Source: Paracyclopina nana | Lineage: Eukaryota > Arthropoda > Copepoda > Cyclopoida > Cyclopettidae | Assembly (NCBI GenBank): GCA_019096065.1 | Contig: JAGUCH010000005.1 | Coordinates: 1,054,001-1,118,000 of the forward strand | Direction of reading: 5' to 3' | Length of the DNA stretch: 64,000 nt | Shown: positions 47,495 to 59,269 of the stretch, piece after piece | How positions within the stretch are numbered: position 1 is the stretch's first letter | How the letters are laid out: the number at the start of each line of letters is the position of its first letter | Notes under the pieces: generated by a model | The model's database searches: none | Seen by the model: the letters and a program-made list of their open reading frames with translations, nothing else | Told to the model about the DNA's origin: nothing | Program-made: the position numbers and the translations under genes

Positions 47495-48221
47495 CAGTGG
47501 TGTCTCTGCCCTGATGACCCATGGTTTCGTGAATGTGCCTCACTAGCCCTTCTTCCGAGGATCGAGGAACCACGACCAGGTGGCGAGCCTCTCGGCCTTG
47601 CCCTTCTTCCTTCTTGTACCGAAGGAGACCTTGATCATCCAGGTAGAGGCTGTCAAAGAGGCCCAGCAGGATCTTGCCTCGATGGGAGGCGGCCTCTTTG
47701 TGCTCAGGGCTCGGTCGGCTCTGCTGGCTGATCAGTCGCCGCACCAGTTGCAAATCCTCGTCCTCTGTTTGCCCCTGGATCCACTCGGCGGGGTTGGCCA
47801 TGTCCAGGACGGCCTCGGCCGAGGCTATCATCGCTTGGACGCCCGCGCAGCTCTCATTGGACACGTCCGTGCCCTCGGTGTCGGTGACGTGCTCGGCGCG
47901 GCTCAGGGCGTCGGCGTTGGCGTGCTTGGTTCCGGCCCGGTGGACGACCTTGAAGTCAAACTGGCTGATGGTCTCCAGCCACCTGGCAAGCATGCTACGG
48001 GGCTCCTCCATGGTGCGAATCCATTGCAGGGCGGCATGGTCCGTGCGGAGGATGAAAGGCCGATATTGGAGGTAATACCGCCACTTGCGCAGCCAGATGA
48101 TGACGGCAGCGAGCTCCCCTTGGGTGGCGGAGTAGTTAGCCTGGCTCCGGGTCAGCTTCTTGGCCCCCAAGAGGATGACTCTCTCCTTTCCCCCTCGTAC
48201 TTGCGACAGGACGGCCCCCAC
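47220..48221 (-). pseudogene. RNase H and integrase zinc-binding (H2C2) domain of the retrotransposon
   Basis: A 333-codon open frame. RNase H motifs are present (the invariant Glu in TQGELAAVIIWLRKW, Asp in FILRTDHAALQW, and the terminal HRAGTKHANADALSR). The integrase HHCC zinc-binding domain follows (HIHETMGHQGRDTT with CRTCQKH). The frame then runs off into nonsense where integrase continues in another frame. Confidence 0.85.
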
Positions 48222-48401
48222 GCACTGGTTGTCCCGCTCAGTCGGGTATCCAGGATGAATGGCTGCGGGCTCTCAAAATCGGGAAAGCCAGGATGGGCGC
48301 CATGCACAGCCGCTTCTTAAGCTCCTCAAAAGCGGCAACGTATTCCAGCGGGGTTCGAACTTCGGCGGTGTCGGAACATCTTCTTCGGCTGAGTTTGTCC
48401 G

Positions 48402-49180
48402 TCAACGCCTGGGCGACCTTCTGGTAATCCTGGATGAAGGACCGGTAATAGCCGCACTTTCCCAGGAAGATGCGTAGCTGCCGCCGGGTTCGTGGCAGGG
48501 GCCACTTCCTGACCACGTCGATGTACTCGGGGACCACAGAGAGGCCCTCAGGGGTGATGACGTGCCCCAGGTACGTGATGCGACGGCGGAACAGGTGGCA
48601 TTTGGATGGTTGCAGTTTGAGGCCAGCCCGTTGATGGGCGTCAGTACCCGTTGCAGGTGGCGAAGTGAGATTCTACATCGCGGCTGTGGATCAGCACGTC
48701 GTCGAGGTATGGCAAGGCAATGTCGTATGGGATCCCTTCCAAGACCCGCTGGATGAGGCGCATACGTCCGGGGGCTGGCGTTGGTGAGGCCGAACGGCAT
48801 GTAGGCGAATGCGTCGTCGAGTGATTGGCCGCGAATGCTGTCTTCGGGATGTCCTCGGCCCTCACGGGAGCGTGGTGAAAGGCTCCCGTCGTATCCAGGG
48901 TAGAGAATACTTGCGAGTGCGCCAGCCCGATTGAGGTTATCCCGAATGTCGCCAATGGGATGCGTGTCGACGATGGTTACCTTGTTCAGTGCGCGGTAAT
49001 CTACGCACCACCGGGTCTTTCCATTCTTCTTGGTGACCGAACCAGCGGCGCGCACCAGAGGGCGACTGAATAGGACGATGATGCCTTCCTGGAGCCATTT
49101 CTGGACTTGTTCTTCTAGCGACTTCTGCAAGTGCGGGTTGATGGGCCGCGGCGGATGTTAATGGGCTGAGTACCCGGGAT
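48402..49180 (-). pseudogene. Reverse transcriptase of the retrotransposon, frames interrupted
   Basis: RT motifs alternate between two minus-strand frames. Motif 1-2 (AAGSVTKKNGKTRWCVDYRA) and the AYMPFGLTNA motif are in one frame. The FSTLD motif and catalytic Y-L-D-D (IALPYLDDVLIHS) are in the other. At least three frame changes fall within about 500 bp. Downstream, the fingers/connection segment (48537-48238: VRKWPLPRTRRQLRIFLGKC) is in yet another frame. Confidence 0.85.
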
Positions 49181-49749
49181 GATATCGATCACGGTGCTCG
49201 GCCAAGTCGGTTGGCGAGGACCCACGAGGCTGAAGGTGTCCTGGTATTGTAGCAGGGCCAAGGTGCGAGCTTTTAGCTGAGGGTGTTCAAGATGTCGTTG
49301 TTTTCTAGGTCGAATTCTTGAATGAAGGTTTGAGCCATCTCGGCCGTGTACTGGCCCTGCGGCCGGGTTTGAGCCCCCTCGAGCTTGGCTACGTAGCTTC
49401 CAGCTGCCAGCTTGGCCACATGGGTACTCGCCTCAAGCCTTCAACTTGCCGTGCGGGTGTTGTTGTGGATAATGAGAGGCTCTGCGGTAGTGTTGATAAC
49501 CCGACAACGCAGTTGCCCTTTTCATCTGGCCGGATGAGGGCTCGCTGCCAGGGGTGCAGCTCAGTGGCCTCCATGAAGTCCCCTGATCCTTCAACAATCC
49601 CATCGATGTGCGGCGATCGGGCCCAGGTGGGGATTTTTGCGGGAATGGCGCAACAAGACATTGGCCCCACTGTGGTTTCACCCGTGTGTAGACGGCATGG
49701 GCGTTGATGGCGCGACTGTCATTTTCATTAAGTGTCCCCCTGCCAACTT

Positions 49750-50110
49750 GATCATTCGTCCTCGAATGCGGAGCAGTTGGCACTATGTAGCTGGTCTATG
49801 TCGTGGGCTTTCATGAAGGGCCCCGACAGGTTGGCGTCCATGGTGAGGTTAGCTATGACAGCCGGTCGAAATGGGAAAGGTTGCGGGTAGGTGCCGATGT
49901 GAAGCATCAATGGTTTCGGTACCTCGCGAGTATTTCTAGAGATTGATTTTGGCCCGCTGTGTTGACAGTTTCTCCTATCAGGGCGCAAGTTGAGCTTTGT
50001 GAACCCCAATTTGGTTGCAAGCGTGGAGGAGATGACCGACCTCACGTATTACCGCTGTCGATGAGTGCTCTTGATTTGACGTTGTTGAGGCGTATTGGAA
50101 CTTCAGATAC
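49750..50110 (-). pseudogene. Retropepsin-like aspartic protease region
   Basis: The active-site motif ALIDSG is readable near 50060-50080. The downstream TRSVISSTLATKLGF continues in a shifted frame from about 50045. This is the usual retropepsin DSG/DTG motif and its following helix, between the gag zinc knuckle and RT. Confidence 0.65.
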
Positions 50111-50350
50111 GTATGATTTATTGATGTTGGAAATATGGGCGAGAATGATCGGGCCTTGTCAGATGTGAACGTGTTTGGTGAGGTGATGGATGGTTCCATT
50201 GATGGCCGGTCCCTTAGGACCCGGCTGGCTCCGTTTTTAGGCGCCTCCCAGGTGTAGGCGTCCGTGGGGCACTGGCCACATGTGCGATGGCAGCGTTGCG
50301 ATATTTATTATATTCTTGGGGCGAGACCGGCGGGCGCGTGGTATGGATTG

Positions 50351-51260
50351 TTATTGCCACGCCCGCGGCCGCCACCAGTCCCGGCCCCGAATCCTCCTCC
50401 GCCCTCGTTGGCCGTTTTGGCGTTGGTTGGTGCATTGAGCCTTGAGATGGCCGTAGCCGCCGCAGCCGTAGCATCTCATGTTAGCCTTGTCGCCTAGGGC
50501 GGCGATGATCTTAGCGGCGTCGGGTTGTTCTGAGGTCCCCTCTTGGGTGATTGGCATGAGGCCCCCTTGCCCCAGGGGTTTGGCTTACCGCCGGCTAATC
50601 CTACCAGGCACTCCTTGGAGGATGCATTGAAGCGGCCTCCGTCCAGCGTATCATATTTGCTGGCGATTACCAGCCAACGTGTCTGAGGGTCCCGCAGATT
50701 GATAGTGAACTTCCTAATGACCTCTGGATCCTTGTCGACCTTGGCGCACCGCAGTGCGTCATTGGCGAAAAGCCCTCAGGTAGAGCGACTTGATGCGTGC
50801 CGCCCAGGTCATTACGGATTCATGGGGACCCTGCGCGGCGGTGTCGTATGCCACCCTGGCGGCCTCTTGGGCCGACTTCGTCCACAAAGGCCTTTTCAAG
50901 GTCGTCGAGGTAGTGCTTGTAGGTGTACGTGTCATTGCTCGACTTCTTGTCGATGGAATTGATCATTTCCAACGCAAGGCCGACAATAGATGCCTTGATC
51001 AGCATCTTCTTGGTGACTTCGGCTCTATCGAGTCCTCGGGTGGGACTCGATATGCATCCGCCATTGCTGGAAGGAGCGGCTATCCGTCTCGCGGAGCAGT
51101 TGGAGTTGTTGAGGCCGACTGAACAGCAGCGTTGGCTCTCATTTGGCGGTTGACCTCAAGGGCCACCGCAGCAGCTATATCTTGTGGTGGCTGGGCCTAT
51201 GCGTGGGGAGAAGAGTGAGCTTTCGGTCTTTTGTGAGAATGTGCTATTATAATTACCATG
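50351..51260 (-). pseudogene. Gag region with CCHC zinc knuckle
   Basis: A CCHC knuckle (CYGCGGYGHLKAQC) with a basic Gly/Arg-rich tail lies at about 50450. Upstream, helical capsid-like segments appear in several frames (SFQQWRMHIESHPR near 51080; EMINSIDKKSSNDTYTYKHY near 50930). At least two frame changes interrupt it. Confidence 0.7.
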
Positions 51261-52161
51261 GTGGTCTACGATTCAACAATGAAGTGAGTTGTGATTACTG
51301 TTAACTGAGGGAAAGCCGAAAGGAACTGATAGCTATTCCCCACCAGCAGCGGTCTTATATATCCGCCAACGCTCATGAGTCACTGCAGAGGTTGTGGCGT
51401 GACATTTATTGATTGTTTACTGACCACGAAAATGCCACGCTGGTGTCACATTTCTCCTTATCGTTTATTTGACCGTGACCATGCGTGGTGACCAGCTTTA
51501 GCTTCAGTGGAATCCTGATAGCTCGCAGCTGTTGATCCGCTACCGGTCATGTGGTCACCACGTGGTCATGAGCTTCTATCCTCTTTCTCCACCCCTTTAT
51601 TTGTACATTGTCATGGGGTGGCGGCTCCAACATTCACTGGAATCCAAATGATTTGCGACTGGTGTTAGCAGCCCCGACCATTCGGCCATTGTCCCCCCAT
51701 AACAATTACTATTTGATCACCTGCAGTTGGAATTCGCCCGTGAGTTGACCGGCCCTAGCTTAACTAGGATCTACAATGATTTGCACCAGCGTTGGCCGGG
51801 CTGACCATTCGGCCGCTGGCTCTCACGGACAATCCCTTTGATTGTTATTTGATAGCTTTTTGATTGTTTGCAGCTGCAGCTATTGCAGAGTGATCTTTGC
51901 CCTTTTGCTCTGGTCTGAGCTTTACATTTTTACATTTTAGCCACCACTATTTTACTTTTTATAGTCAACTGCCTTTCATGCTTTCAGCATTAATCTCTCT
52001 TTACTTCGTGGCTTGCACGTAGGTTCATGTTCTGGCAGTTGACTCGAGCATGATATTATTTGAGCAGCACTATTATCCCTTTTATACTTATCGTGTATAC
52101 TTAGCACTTATAGCTTCCGGCAGGATGTACTTAATGGGTAGTGGAGTGATGAAATCACAGG

Positions 52162-52178
52162 TCCAACGACCCGCGCCA
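52162..52178 (-). other. Primer-binding site of the retrotransposon
   Basis: Two bases inside the 5' LTR, the minus strand reads TGGCGCGGGTCGTTGGA, complementary to a tRNA 3' end finishing GCGCCA. The discriminator G would fit a Ser or Lys tRNA, but I could not assign it exactly. Confidence 0.6.
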
Positions 52179-52180
52179 TC

Positions 52181-52425
52181 TGTAGTAGGTCGAGATATAC
52201 TACTGTGACTTATCAAGCCACTACTCGTATCTAGGCTACGTCAAGCGGGGACGGGCCTGGAGGCTAGCAGAGGTCAGTCTTTGGGCCGCAGACAACACGT
52301 GTCAATGCGGTGAATTTATTTCCTTTACTGATGATCACACTATACTACTCGTTATACTACCGCGCGCCCGAGGCGAGCGCGCGCAGCGAGCGGTCGACCC
52401 GTAGGCCGACACGCTCCCTGCTACA
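52181..52425 (-). repeat. 5' LTR of the retrotransposon (right copy)
   Basis: A 245-bp copy, TGT..ACA termini, immediately followed by the target duplication ATTG (52426-52429). It carries the promoter of the element, transcribed leftward. Confidence 0.97.
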
Positions 52426-52465
52426 ATTGTAATGCATAGGCTAAAAGCACTAATTTGAGATCTCT

Positions 52466-52498
52466 TGGATGAAACTTTTTGTGGCCCTAAAAAGGACC
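52466..52498 (-). terminator. Histone H2A mRNA 3' stem-loop and downstream element
   Basis: The minus strand reads GGTCCTTTTTAGGGCC (52498-52483), the 6-bp stem and 4-nt loop bound by SLBP. A purine-rich CAAGAGATCTC (about 52466-52476) resembles the U7-binding downstream element. It lies about 40 bp from the 5' LTR of the retrotransposon. Confidence 0.92.
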
Positions 52499-52537
52499 GT
52501 TTTTGTAATGGTTCAAAGCATTTGCTCAAGACCCATC

Positions 52538-52930
<393 letters not shown>

Positions 52931-52981
52931 TTAGTTAGGTTCGGTTTGGTGAAACTGAATGCTCCAGCCTCGGATCTCCCC

Positions 52982-52992
52982 CTATTTATATG
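52982..52992 (-). promoter_or_regulatory. TATA box of H2A
   Basis: CTATTTATATG on the + strand, that is CATATAAATAG on the minus strand, about 61-71 bp upstream of the H2A start codon. Confidence 0.8.
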
Positions 52993-52999
52993 GAGCAGC

Positions 53000-53738
53000 G
53001 CGCTCCACTCGCGGATCGGCGCGGCTATTACACAAACGCTACAATGAAATCCTGCATTTTGGCGCACACAACGGCGCACTCAATTGGGGTTTCCTTCCAA
53101 CGACCTCTGTGTACGAGGGATTTCAGCTCCTAGCTAAGACAGACAAGCCTGACAGAACTACACATAAAATGCTCTGTGGTCTATCATTTTATCCGAGTAT
53201 TTTCCTTGAATGCTTAATGCTATTCCTTCATTATATGTAGATATGTAGTTGTGGTTATAGCTAATTTGAAGAGATACACAGTAGTGTTTGGATTTTAGAA
53301 TGCAACTAAATGGTTTGAAGTGTTAATTGTATAAGCTATTTATATGATAAGTTGCTATACATTAAATTACAAAAACGCTCCATGTTGGCTTTTTGCTCAA
53401 ATTCAGCTTCTTTTACTATTATTGAAGGCACACCAACAAGCATGTCAACTAAGGTGATCACAATGCTCTGAATTGTGCTTACTTTAGGGTTATGCATTGT
53501 TACATCCAATTCCTACATTTAGCATCATGCATTTCGCGAGAAGCTCGCATCATTGGACTATTTTTATCCGTGGCAAAGGATCTTGAGCACTTTCTTCACC
53601 ATAGCCAATTTTCCAGGCTCAGGTAGTTGTTCAGGATCCGTGAGACACGCTACGAGAAATCAATAGCACGGAAAGCCGGCCTTTTTCAGCCAATGAGAGC
53701 TCAGAAGCTCGGCGGATCCGAGCCGCGAGCCGAGCATT
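53000..53738. promoter_or_regulatory. Divergent H2A/H2B intergenic promoter region
   Basis: No gene. The GC-rich ends flank an AT-rich core, and both TATA boxes lie at the edges. Confidence 0.6.
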
Positions 53739-53740
53739 TC

Positions 53741-53750
53741 AAATAAATAG
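53741..53750 (+). promoter_or_regulatory. TATA-like box of H2B
   Basis: AAATAAATAG followed by GGGGGG, about 55-64 bp upstream of the H2B ATG. Confidence 0.7.
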
Positions 53751-53804
53751 GGGGGCCAAGTTGTGCTCCAACATCAGATCATCCTCTGAACTCCAACAAC
53801 CAAC

Positions 53805-54176
53805 ATGCCCCCCAAGGTTTCTGGAAAGGCTGCCAAGAAGGCCGGCAAGGCCCAAAAGAACATCTCCAAGGGAGACAAGAAGAAGCACCGCAAAAGGAAG
53901 GAATCCTACGCTATCTACATCTACAAGGTGTTGAAGCAGGTCCACCCCGACACCGGTATCTCCTCCAAGGCCATGAGCATCATGAACTCCTTCGTCAATG
54001 ATATCTTCGAACGTATCGCTGCCGAGGCTTCCCGTCTTGCTCACTACAACAAGAGGTCCACCATCACCTCCCGGGAGATCCAGACCGCTGTCAGGCTTCT
54101 CCTCCCCGGTGAATTGGCCAAGCACGCCGTCTCTGAGGGCACCAAGGCCGTCACCAAGTACACCAGCTCCAAGTAA
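53805..54176 (+). CDS. H2B: Histone H2B (replication-dependent)
   Basis: An intronless 123-aa H2B. The basic N-terminal tail ([16 protein letters not shown]) precedes [20 protein letters not shown], then [40 protein letters not shown] and the ubiquitinated-Lys C-terminus [13 protein letters not shown]. The short arthropod-type N-terminus is typical. It pairs with H2A in the nucleosome. Confidence 0.99.
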   Translation: MPPKVSGKAAKKAGKAQKNISKGDKKKHRKRKESYAIYIYKVLKQVHPDTGISSKAMSIMNSFVNDIFERIAAEASRLAHYNKRSTITSREIQTAVRLLLPGELAKHAVSEGTKAVTKYTSSK

Positions 54177-54224
54177 ATGCCTCATTGCTCCCACGACTCC
54201 ATTCCATGGGGTCCAAAGCAAAAC

Positions 54225-54240
54225 GGTCCTTTTTAGGACC
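54225..54240 (+). terminator. Histone H2B mRNA 3' stem-loop
   Basis: GGTCCTTTTTAGGACC, a perfect stem, 49 bp after the stop codon, followed by CTAAGAGATCTCGC as a likely U7-binding element. Confidence 0.93.
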
Positions 54241-54259
54241 ACAAATATGTTCATCTAAG

Positions 54260-55100
54260 AGATCTCGCTAATGCTGAAACACTCATCATATCTTAAAAAT
54301 CTGATCGGTACAAATAAAACAAGGATGTAAATTAACTTGAGAGAAAGCCTGGAAGTAGAAAGTTCGCTACAGCACCAGATTTAGCAAGGTTTTCTTGTGG
54401 AAATATGCAATTTTTAATGGTTTCAAATTCCGTTTGATTTTACACATGTTAGGTAGTCGGTACATGATTGACGCTATTTTTTCCGGTTCGTGACGATAGG
54501 AAAAAAACTAGATTTAAGCTACCCTAAGCTTGTTTGTACTGAATTATTATGAAGGAGGTTATACTTTTGGTGGTATAAAAGATGTAATCTGAATAGTTGA
54601 GAACGTAATTACATAGGGGACAAAGAAGTGAAATGTGCGTAGCCGCGAGTTTGCAAATGCCTAGATGTTTTACCGTACATGCGAACGTTTCATATTTCTG
54701 AAAAGTTAATGCACAATGCTAATCAACAGATTTGCTAAGTATCCAAGCTAGGCACATGATTGATGCCCCGCCTCTAGAGGCAATAATGAGGCATAAATAA
54801 AATTAGGCGGGGCCTTGTAATTGTTTACAGTGCATAATTCTATTTTTTTAAAGGAAGCCGAACATATTCGAAATTATACCACTGCATAATTATTAATGTA
54901 CTACAAAATTCCCACTTTACAAAGCTGCCCGATATTCTGTAGACTTAGTTCTATTTGTCTACCAAAGCTTGCACTGTGCCAATGTAAGTACGGAAAAAAT
55001 ATACTCAATTTAAAAATTAATAAATGGGATGCAGCTATGATTGTAAGTTGTATTTAGCCAATACTTCCATGACAGTGTAGCAGAATAACAAATACTCTGA
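54260..55100. other. Convergent spacer between H2B and H4
   Basis: AT-rich, no open frame of note and no RNA gene recognised. Confidence 0.5.
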
Positions 55101-55115
55101 AGGTGAAAATGTTTT

Positions 55116-55131
55116 GGCCTTAAAAAAGGCC
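55116..55131 (-). terminator. Histone H4 mRNA 3' stem-loop
   Basis: GGCCTTTTTTAAGGCC on the minus strand, 35 bp past the H4 stop codon. Confidence 0.92.
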
Positions 55132-55165
55132 TTTTAGTGTGTCAAGAGGACAAAAGTGCTGCTTC

Positions 55166-55486
<321 letters not shown>

Positions 55487-55530
55487 TCAGATAGTGGAAT
55501 ACAACTGATGACCAAACCGGCTGTTCTCTC

Positions 55531-55540
55531 CCTTTTTATG
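55531..55540 (-). promoter_or_regulatory. TATA box of H4
   Basis: ATAAAAAGGG on the minus strand, about 55-63 bp upstream of the H4 start codon. Confidence 0.75.
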
Positions 55541-55544
55541 TGGA

Positions 55545-56140
55545 GAGCGGCGCGCTCTTCGCCCTCCGGCTGATCACGTGATCACTCTAAAATGCCGGTT
55601 CAGCCCGCGTTCATCTACGCGCGCAACTGGGAGCACAGGAAAAAACGCTTTCTTTGTCAGAATTGCGGCAATTTTTGCGCGGGGATTCCTGCTTCTATTT
55701 ACTGTAATAACAAAATGCTTACTGTGAAATTATATGTTGCCTTGGAATTTTTGAATGCTTTAAATTATGTGCGTGGAATTAAGACACTTTGTAGTATCGA
55801 AAATAATGAGGATTTACCTTGTTCCAAGTGCCAATTCTCATTGAGTGATTTCCCTAAGAATTGTGTAATTTCAAAAGTTCAGGTATTCGGCCTTTGGAGC
55901 ATGCTATGAAGTATGAAAGTCATATACCATCTTTTCAGAGGAATACCAGAGCAGGAAAAATGTACCATTATGGTAAACATTTCTCCAGTTAATAACATAA
56001 CAAGCATTCTCAATAATAAAACGTTTAAGCTAATTTTAAGATGCTTTTGAGCTAAGCTATCTTATAGAAATCCCAGCTGCAGTAGCAGCATAGAATCGTT
56101 TGAAAAAAGCTCGCCAACGTTTGCGCCGAGTTCTCCGCTC
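55545..56140. promoter_or_regulatory. Divergent H4/H3 intergenic region
   Basis: No supported gene. A 105-codon open frame (55592-55909) starts in the GC-rich promoter flank and has no family resemblance. Confidence 0.5.
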
Positions 56141-56150
56141 GCTCGCAGGG

Positions 56151-56160
56151 GTATAAAAGC
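56151..56160 (+). promoter_or_regulatory. TATA box of H3
   Basis: GTATAAAAGC, about 54-63 bp upstream of the H3 ATG, within the GC-rich context GCAGGGGTATAAAAGCCGCG. Confidence 0.85.
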
Positions 56161-56204
56161 CGCGCGTTGCTCTCCAGCCAAATCATTCTCAATTCCCCAT
56201 TTGA

Positions 56205-56624
<420 letters not shown>

Positions 56625-56698
56625 GAAGCCCATCAACCTCAACCAAGTTTTGAGGCTGGTCAGGAGCGCTATTAGACTCGACTCGGCTACCACAAAAC

Positions 56699-56714
56699 GG
56701 CCCTTTTTAGGGCC
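56699..56714 (+). terminator. Histone H3 mRNA 3' stem-loop
   Basis: GGCCCTTTTTAGGGCC, a perfect stem, 75 bp past the stop codon. Confidence 0.94.
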
Positions 56715-56819
56715 ACTACTCATTTGCCTGAGAGATGCTTTGTATAATGCTTTCATATTATATAACTTATCCATAGAATCAATAAATATTAGGATTGCAA
56801 TTCAGCCTTTTTAACATGA

Positions 56820-57680
56820 TATCAGATTAGAATTCATTAAGGGCAGAACAGCTGTGAAATTCGAACATTTCGAAGTAACTTTGAGCAATTTAGTTTAGCT
56901 TTCTCATTTGTACTATAATACACATAACTTTTAAACTATTCATTTACAGCAAAAGGTTAGCGCCATCACATTCGATCTATACATTACATAGCTATAAGCT
57001 TATATTGACGAAAATTCTAGTTTAGTAAAAAAATACCTTGGCCTTTTTTAGGATTCTCATTAGTAAAGAAGCAAACGCCATAATTTCTTGGTAAATTATC
57101 AATATATGCATTGGCGTAAATCATTTAAGCTTTTAGGTATCGTTTGAACATGTAAAATACATGTTATAAATATGTAAGCATGCTCCGAGCTTTATTAACC
57201 GTTCACTTACTAAACTTGTCTGGCTGACCATTCTACTTAATGCTGATATCCCTTTTTTGGAACTGTTTTATATTGTGGAAAGACGAAATTCTAATTTAAT
57301 AAAAAAACTTTAAACTTAACTTAAACCCTTTGAAATGAACAATATTAAAATTGTTGTCCTCCATACTAGTAAATGTGCTTTAGGTAAATGTTTTTTTTAT
57401 GTTATATTAAAGTGTTGCGTATCTTTCCCTCATCAAATTACCGCATTGGTTACAAAAGATTTTGGAAAACAAGGCTAGTTAGGTTTACTCAGAATTTTTT
57501 AATTGTGTTTCAGTCATAATGAGTAAAACCACACAATATCATTTGTTGTGAGCAATAAATGGTGCATTTATTTCAACCTATCAATAATTAATACGTTCGA
57601 GTCAGGCTTGTACAACATTCAGGTGGTCCCAAGGAGTTATTTACATGAGCATAAGCTTCAAATCTCTTTGAAAAAATATT
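56820..57680. other. Convergent spacer between H3 and H1
   Basis: Strongly AT-rich, no coding feature or RNA gene recognised. Confidence 0.5.
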
Positions 57681-57683
57681 TGA

Positions 57684-57699
57684 GGCCCTGAAAAGGGCC
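57684..57699 (-). terminator. Histone H1 mRNA 3' stem-loop
   Basis: GGCCCTTTTCAGGGCC on the minus strand, 41 bp past the H1 stop codon. Confidence 0.92.
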
Positions 57700-57739
57700 A
57701 ATTTTCTTGAGTTCGCACCCAAAAATGGTAGCAAGAGAT

Positions 57740-58387
57740 TTACTTCTTGGCTGCGGCCTTGGGCTTCTTGGCTGCGGCCTTGGCCTTCTTGGGGCTCTTG
57801 GCCTTCTTTGGAGACTTGGCCTTCTTTGGGGTTTTGGGCTTGGCGGCCTTCTCCTTCTTCTCGGCCTTGGGCTTGGGAGCAGCCTTGGCCTTCTTGGGAG
57901 TCTTGGCCTTCTTCTCTCCGGCGGCGGGTTTGGCGGCAGCCTTGGGCTTGGCAGCGGCCTTCTTCTTGGGAGTCTTGACCTTCTTCTCTCCGGCGGCCTT
58001 CTTAGGCTTGACAGCCTTCTTGGCGGCCTTGGGCTTGGCGGCGGCCTTCTCAGCCTGGTTCACCTTGAACGATCCAGAGGCTCCCTTGCCCTTGGTCTGG
58101 GTGAGGACCTTCTTCTCCACGAGGGACTTGATGGCCTTCTTGATGAATGGTGCCAACTTGACGGTGTCAACCTTGTAGTTGGCGGCCAAGTATTTTTTGA
58201 TGGCTGGCAGAGAAGAGCCATTCCTCTCCTTGAGGGCCTTGACGGCAGCCACGACCATGACAGTTGTCTTGGGGTGGTCTGGCTTGGCCTTGGGCTTGGC
58301 AGCAGCGGCCTTGGGCTTGGCTGCGGCCTTTTTGCCCTTGGGCGTGGCTGGTGCGGCTGCTGGTGCGGGTGCGGCGTCGTCGGACAT
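57740..58387 (-). CDS. H1: Linker histone H1
   Basis: An intronless 215-aa protein. A short Ala/Pro/Lys-rich N-terminus ([20 protein letters not shown]) precedes the winged-helix globular domain at about residues 38-112 ([59 protein letters not shown]). A long Lys/Ala/Pro tail follows, with repeated [12 protein letters not shown] motifs. The start at MSDDAA was chosen over an upstream in-frame Met that would add 16 non-H1 residues within the 5' UTR. It binds linker DNA and compacts chromatin. Confidence 0.98.
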   Translation of the reverse strand: MSDDAAPAPAAAPATPKGKKAAAKPKAAAAKPKAKPDHPKTTVMVVAAVKALKERNGSSLPAIKKYLAANYKVDTVKLAPFIKKAIKSLVEKKVLTQTKGKGASGSFKVNQAEKAAAKPKAAKKAVKPKKAAGEKKVKTPKKKAAAKPKAAAKPAAGEKKAKTPKKAKAAPKPKAEKKEKAAKPKTPKKAKSPKKAKSPKKAKAAAKKPKAAAKK

Positions 58388-58440
58388 GTTGACGTTGACT
58401 GGGAACTTCAGTAACTGAACTGGTCTGCTACTCACCTCCC

Positions 58441-58452
58441 TCCTTTTATATG
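58441..58452 (-). promoter_or_regulatory. TATA box of H1
   Basis: CATATAAAAGGA on the minus strand, about 54-65 bp upstream of the H1 start codon. Confidence 0.8.
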
Positions 58453-58459
58453 GAGACGC

Positions 58460-59269
58460 GAGCTCAACAACAATCAGCCCTGCGCGCCCAATTTTCGCGG
58501 CCTCATTTCAGGGCCAAAACGGCCTCGATTCGTGCGCCTGAAAAGGCCCATACTAACTTCACAATGCCTAGTTTGTATGGGGAGAAAAGGGTAGCTTTTG
58601 GCAGGGGCCAAGGGGGTGAAAAATGCATTTGAAAATTAGCTAAAAAAGAGCGGAAAAGCTGGCTCGCGAGCTCGCCCGGGCATTTTGTCTGCTACATATA
58701 TATATAGCTAGCTTCTGCTCCTTGAAAATGTGGATTTTCTATATGTTATGTGTTTTAAAAGGTGCGTTTTGTGCGAGCAGAAAATATGGACTGAACTGAT
58801 TTTGAGAGGATGGAGTCGATTTAATTGTTTTGGGCGACATTTTTGGACGCGAAATTCAGTGGGATAAAAACAGCTTGTGTAAATTACGTAGCGTCGTTTT
58901 TCGGAAGCTTGCTAATTGCAATCGATTGAGAATGGCAAATTCAAGAGTGAAAATGATGCTCGAGATAGTAAAGGTAGCGATGATGATTGCTAGTTAATTC
59001 CAGTTTAAGGATGCTTTCAGTTTAATTTTGAGCGTAATTTTGGTTGTATTAGAAATTTGGCGTCTCATTGGCAGCAGCTGGAAAAATGCGTCGTTTTCCA
59101 CTCACAAACAACTCAACATGTCTTGAAAAATGAATTCAACATTAAATTAAGTAGCATTGCCCATGCTTCCCTCAATAATGAGTAAATAGGTGCACGGTGA
59201 GCTTTTTCCAATTTTGGCGCGCATATTAATTTCCATTTGATAGTTTGTGACTGAATAGAAAAAGCATTT
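58460..59269. other. Spacer between the histone cluster and the GPCR genes
   Basis: A GC-rich H1 promoter flank, then AT-rich sequence. No coding feature is supported. Confidence 0.45.

Larger units (their letters stand above)
43225..52425 (-). mobile_element. Full-length Gypsy-type LTR retrotransposon with envelope gene, coding frames disrupted
   Basis: Two LTRs (43225-43468 and 52181-52425) begin TGTAGTAGG, end CTGCTACA and differ only in a short GC-rich stretch. ATTG is duplicated outside them (43221-43224, 52426-52429). In minus-strand order the interior carries a primer-binding site, gag with a CCHC knuckle, an aspartic protease, reverse transcriptase, RNase H, an H2C2/DDE integrase and an envelope-like gene. 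The pol order RT-RNase H-integrase is that of Ty3/Gypsy elements. The internal region is visibly more GC-rich than the host sequence. Almost every domain is spread over two or three reading frames, so this copy cannot make intact Gag-Pol or Env as assembled. It lies just 3' of histone H2A on the same strand. Confidence 0.95.

Noticed and set aside
55592-55909. 105-codon frame with Cys residues between H4 and H3
   Set aside because: It starts inside the H4 promoter flank and resembles nothing known; likely chance.
58388-58435. Upstream in-frame Met for histone H1
   Set aside because: It would add 16 residues unlike any H1 and lies between the TATA box and the normal start, that is in the 5' UTR.
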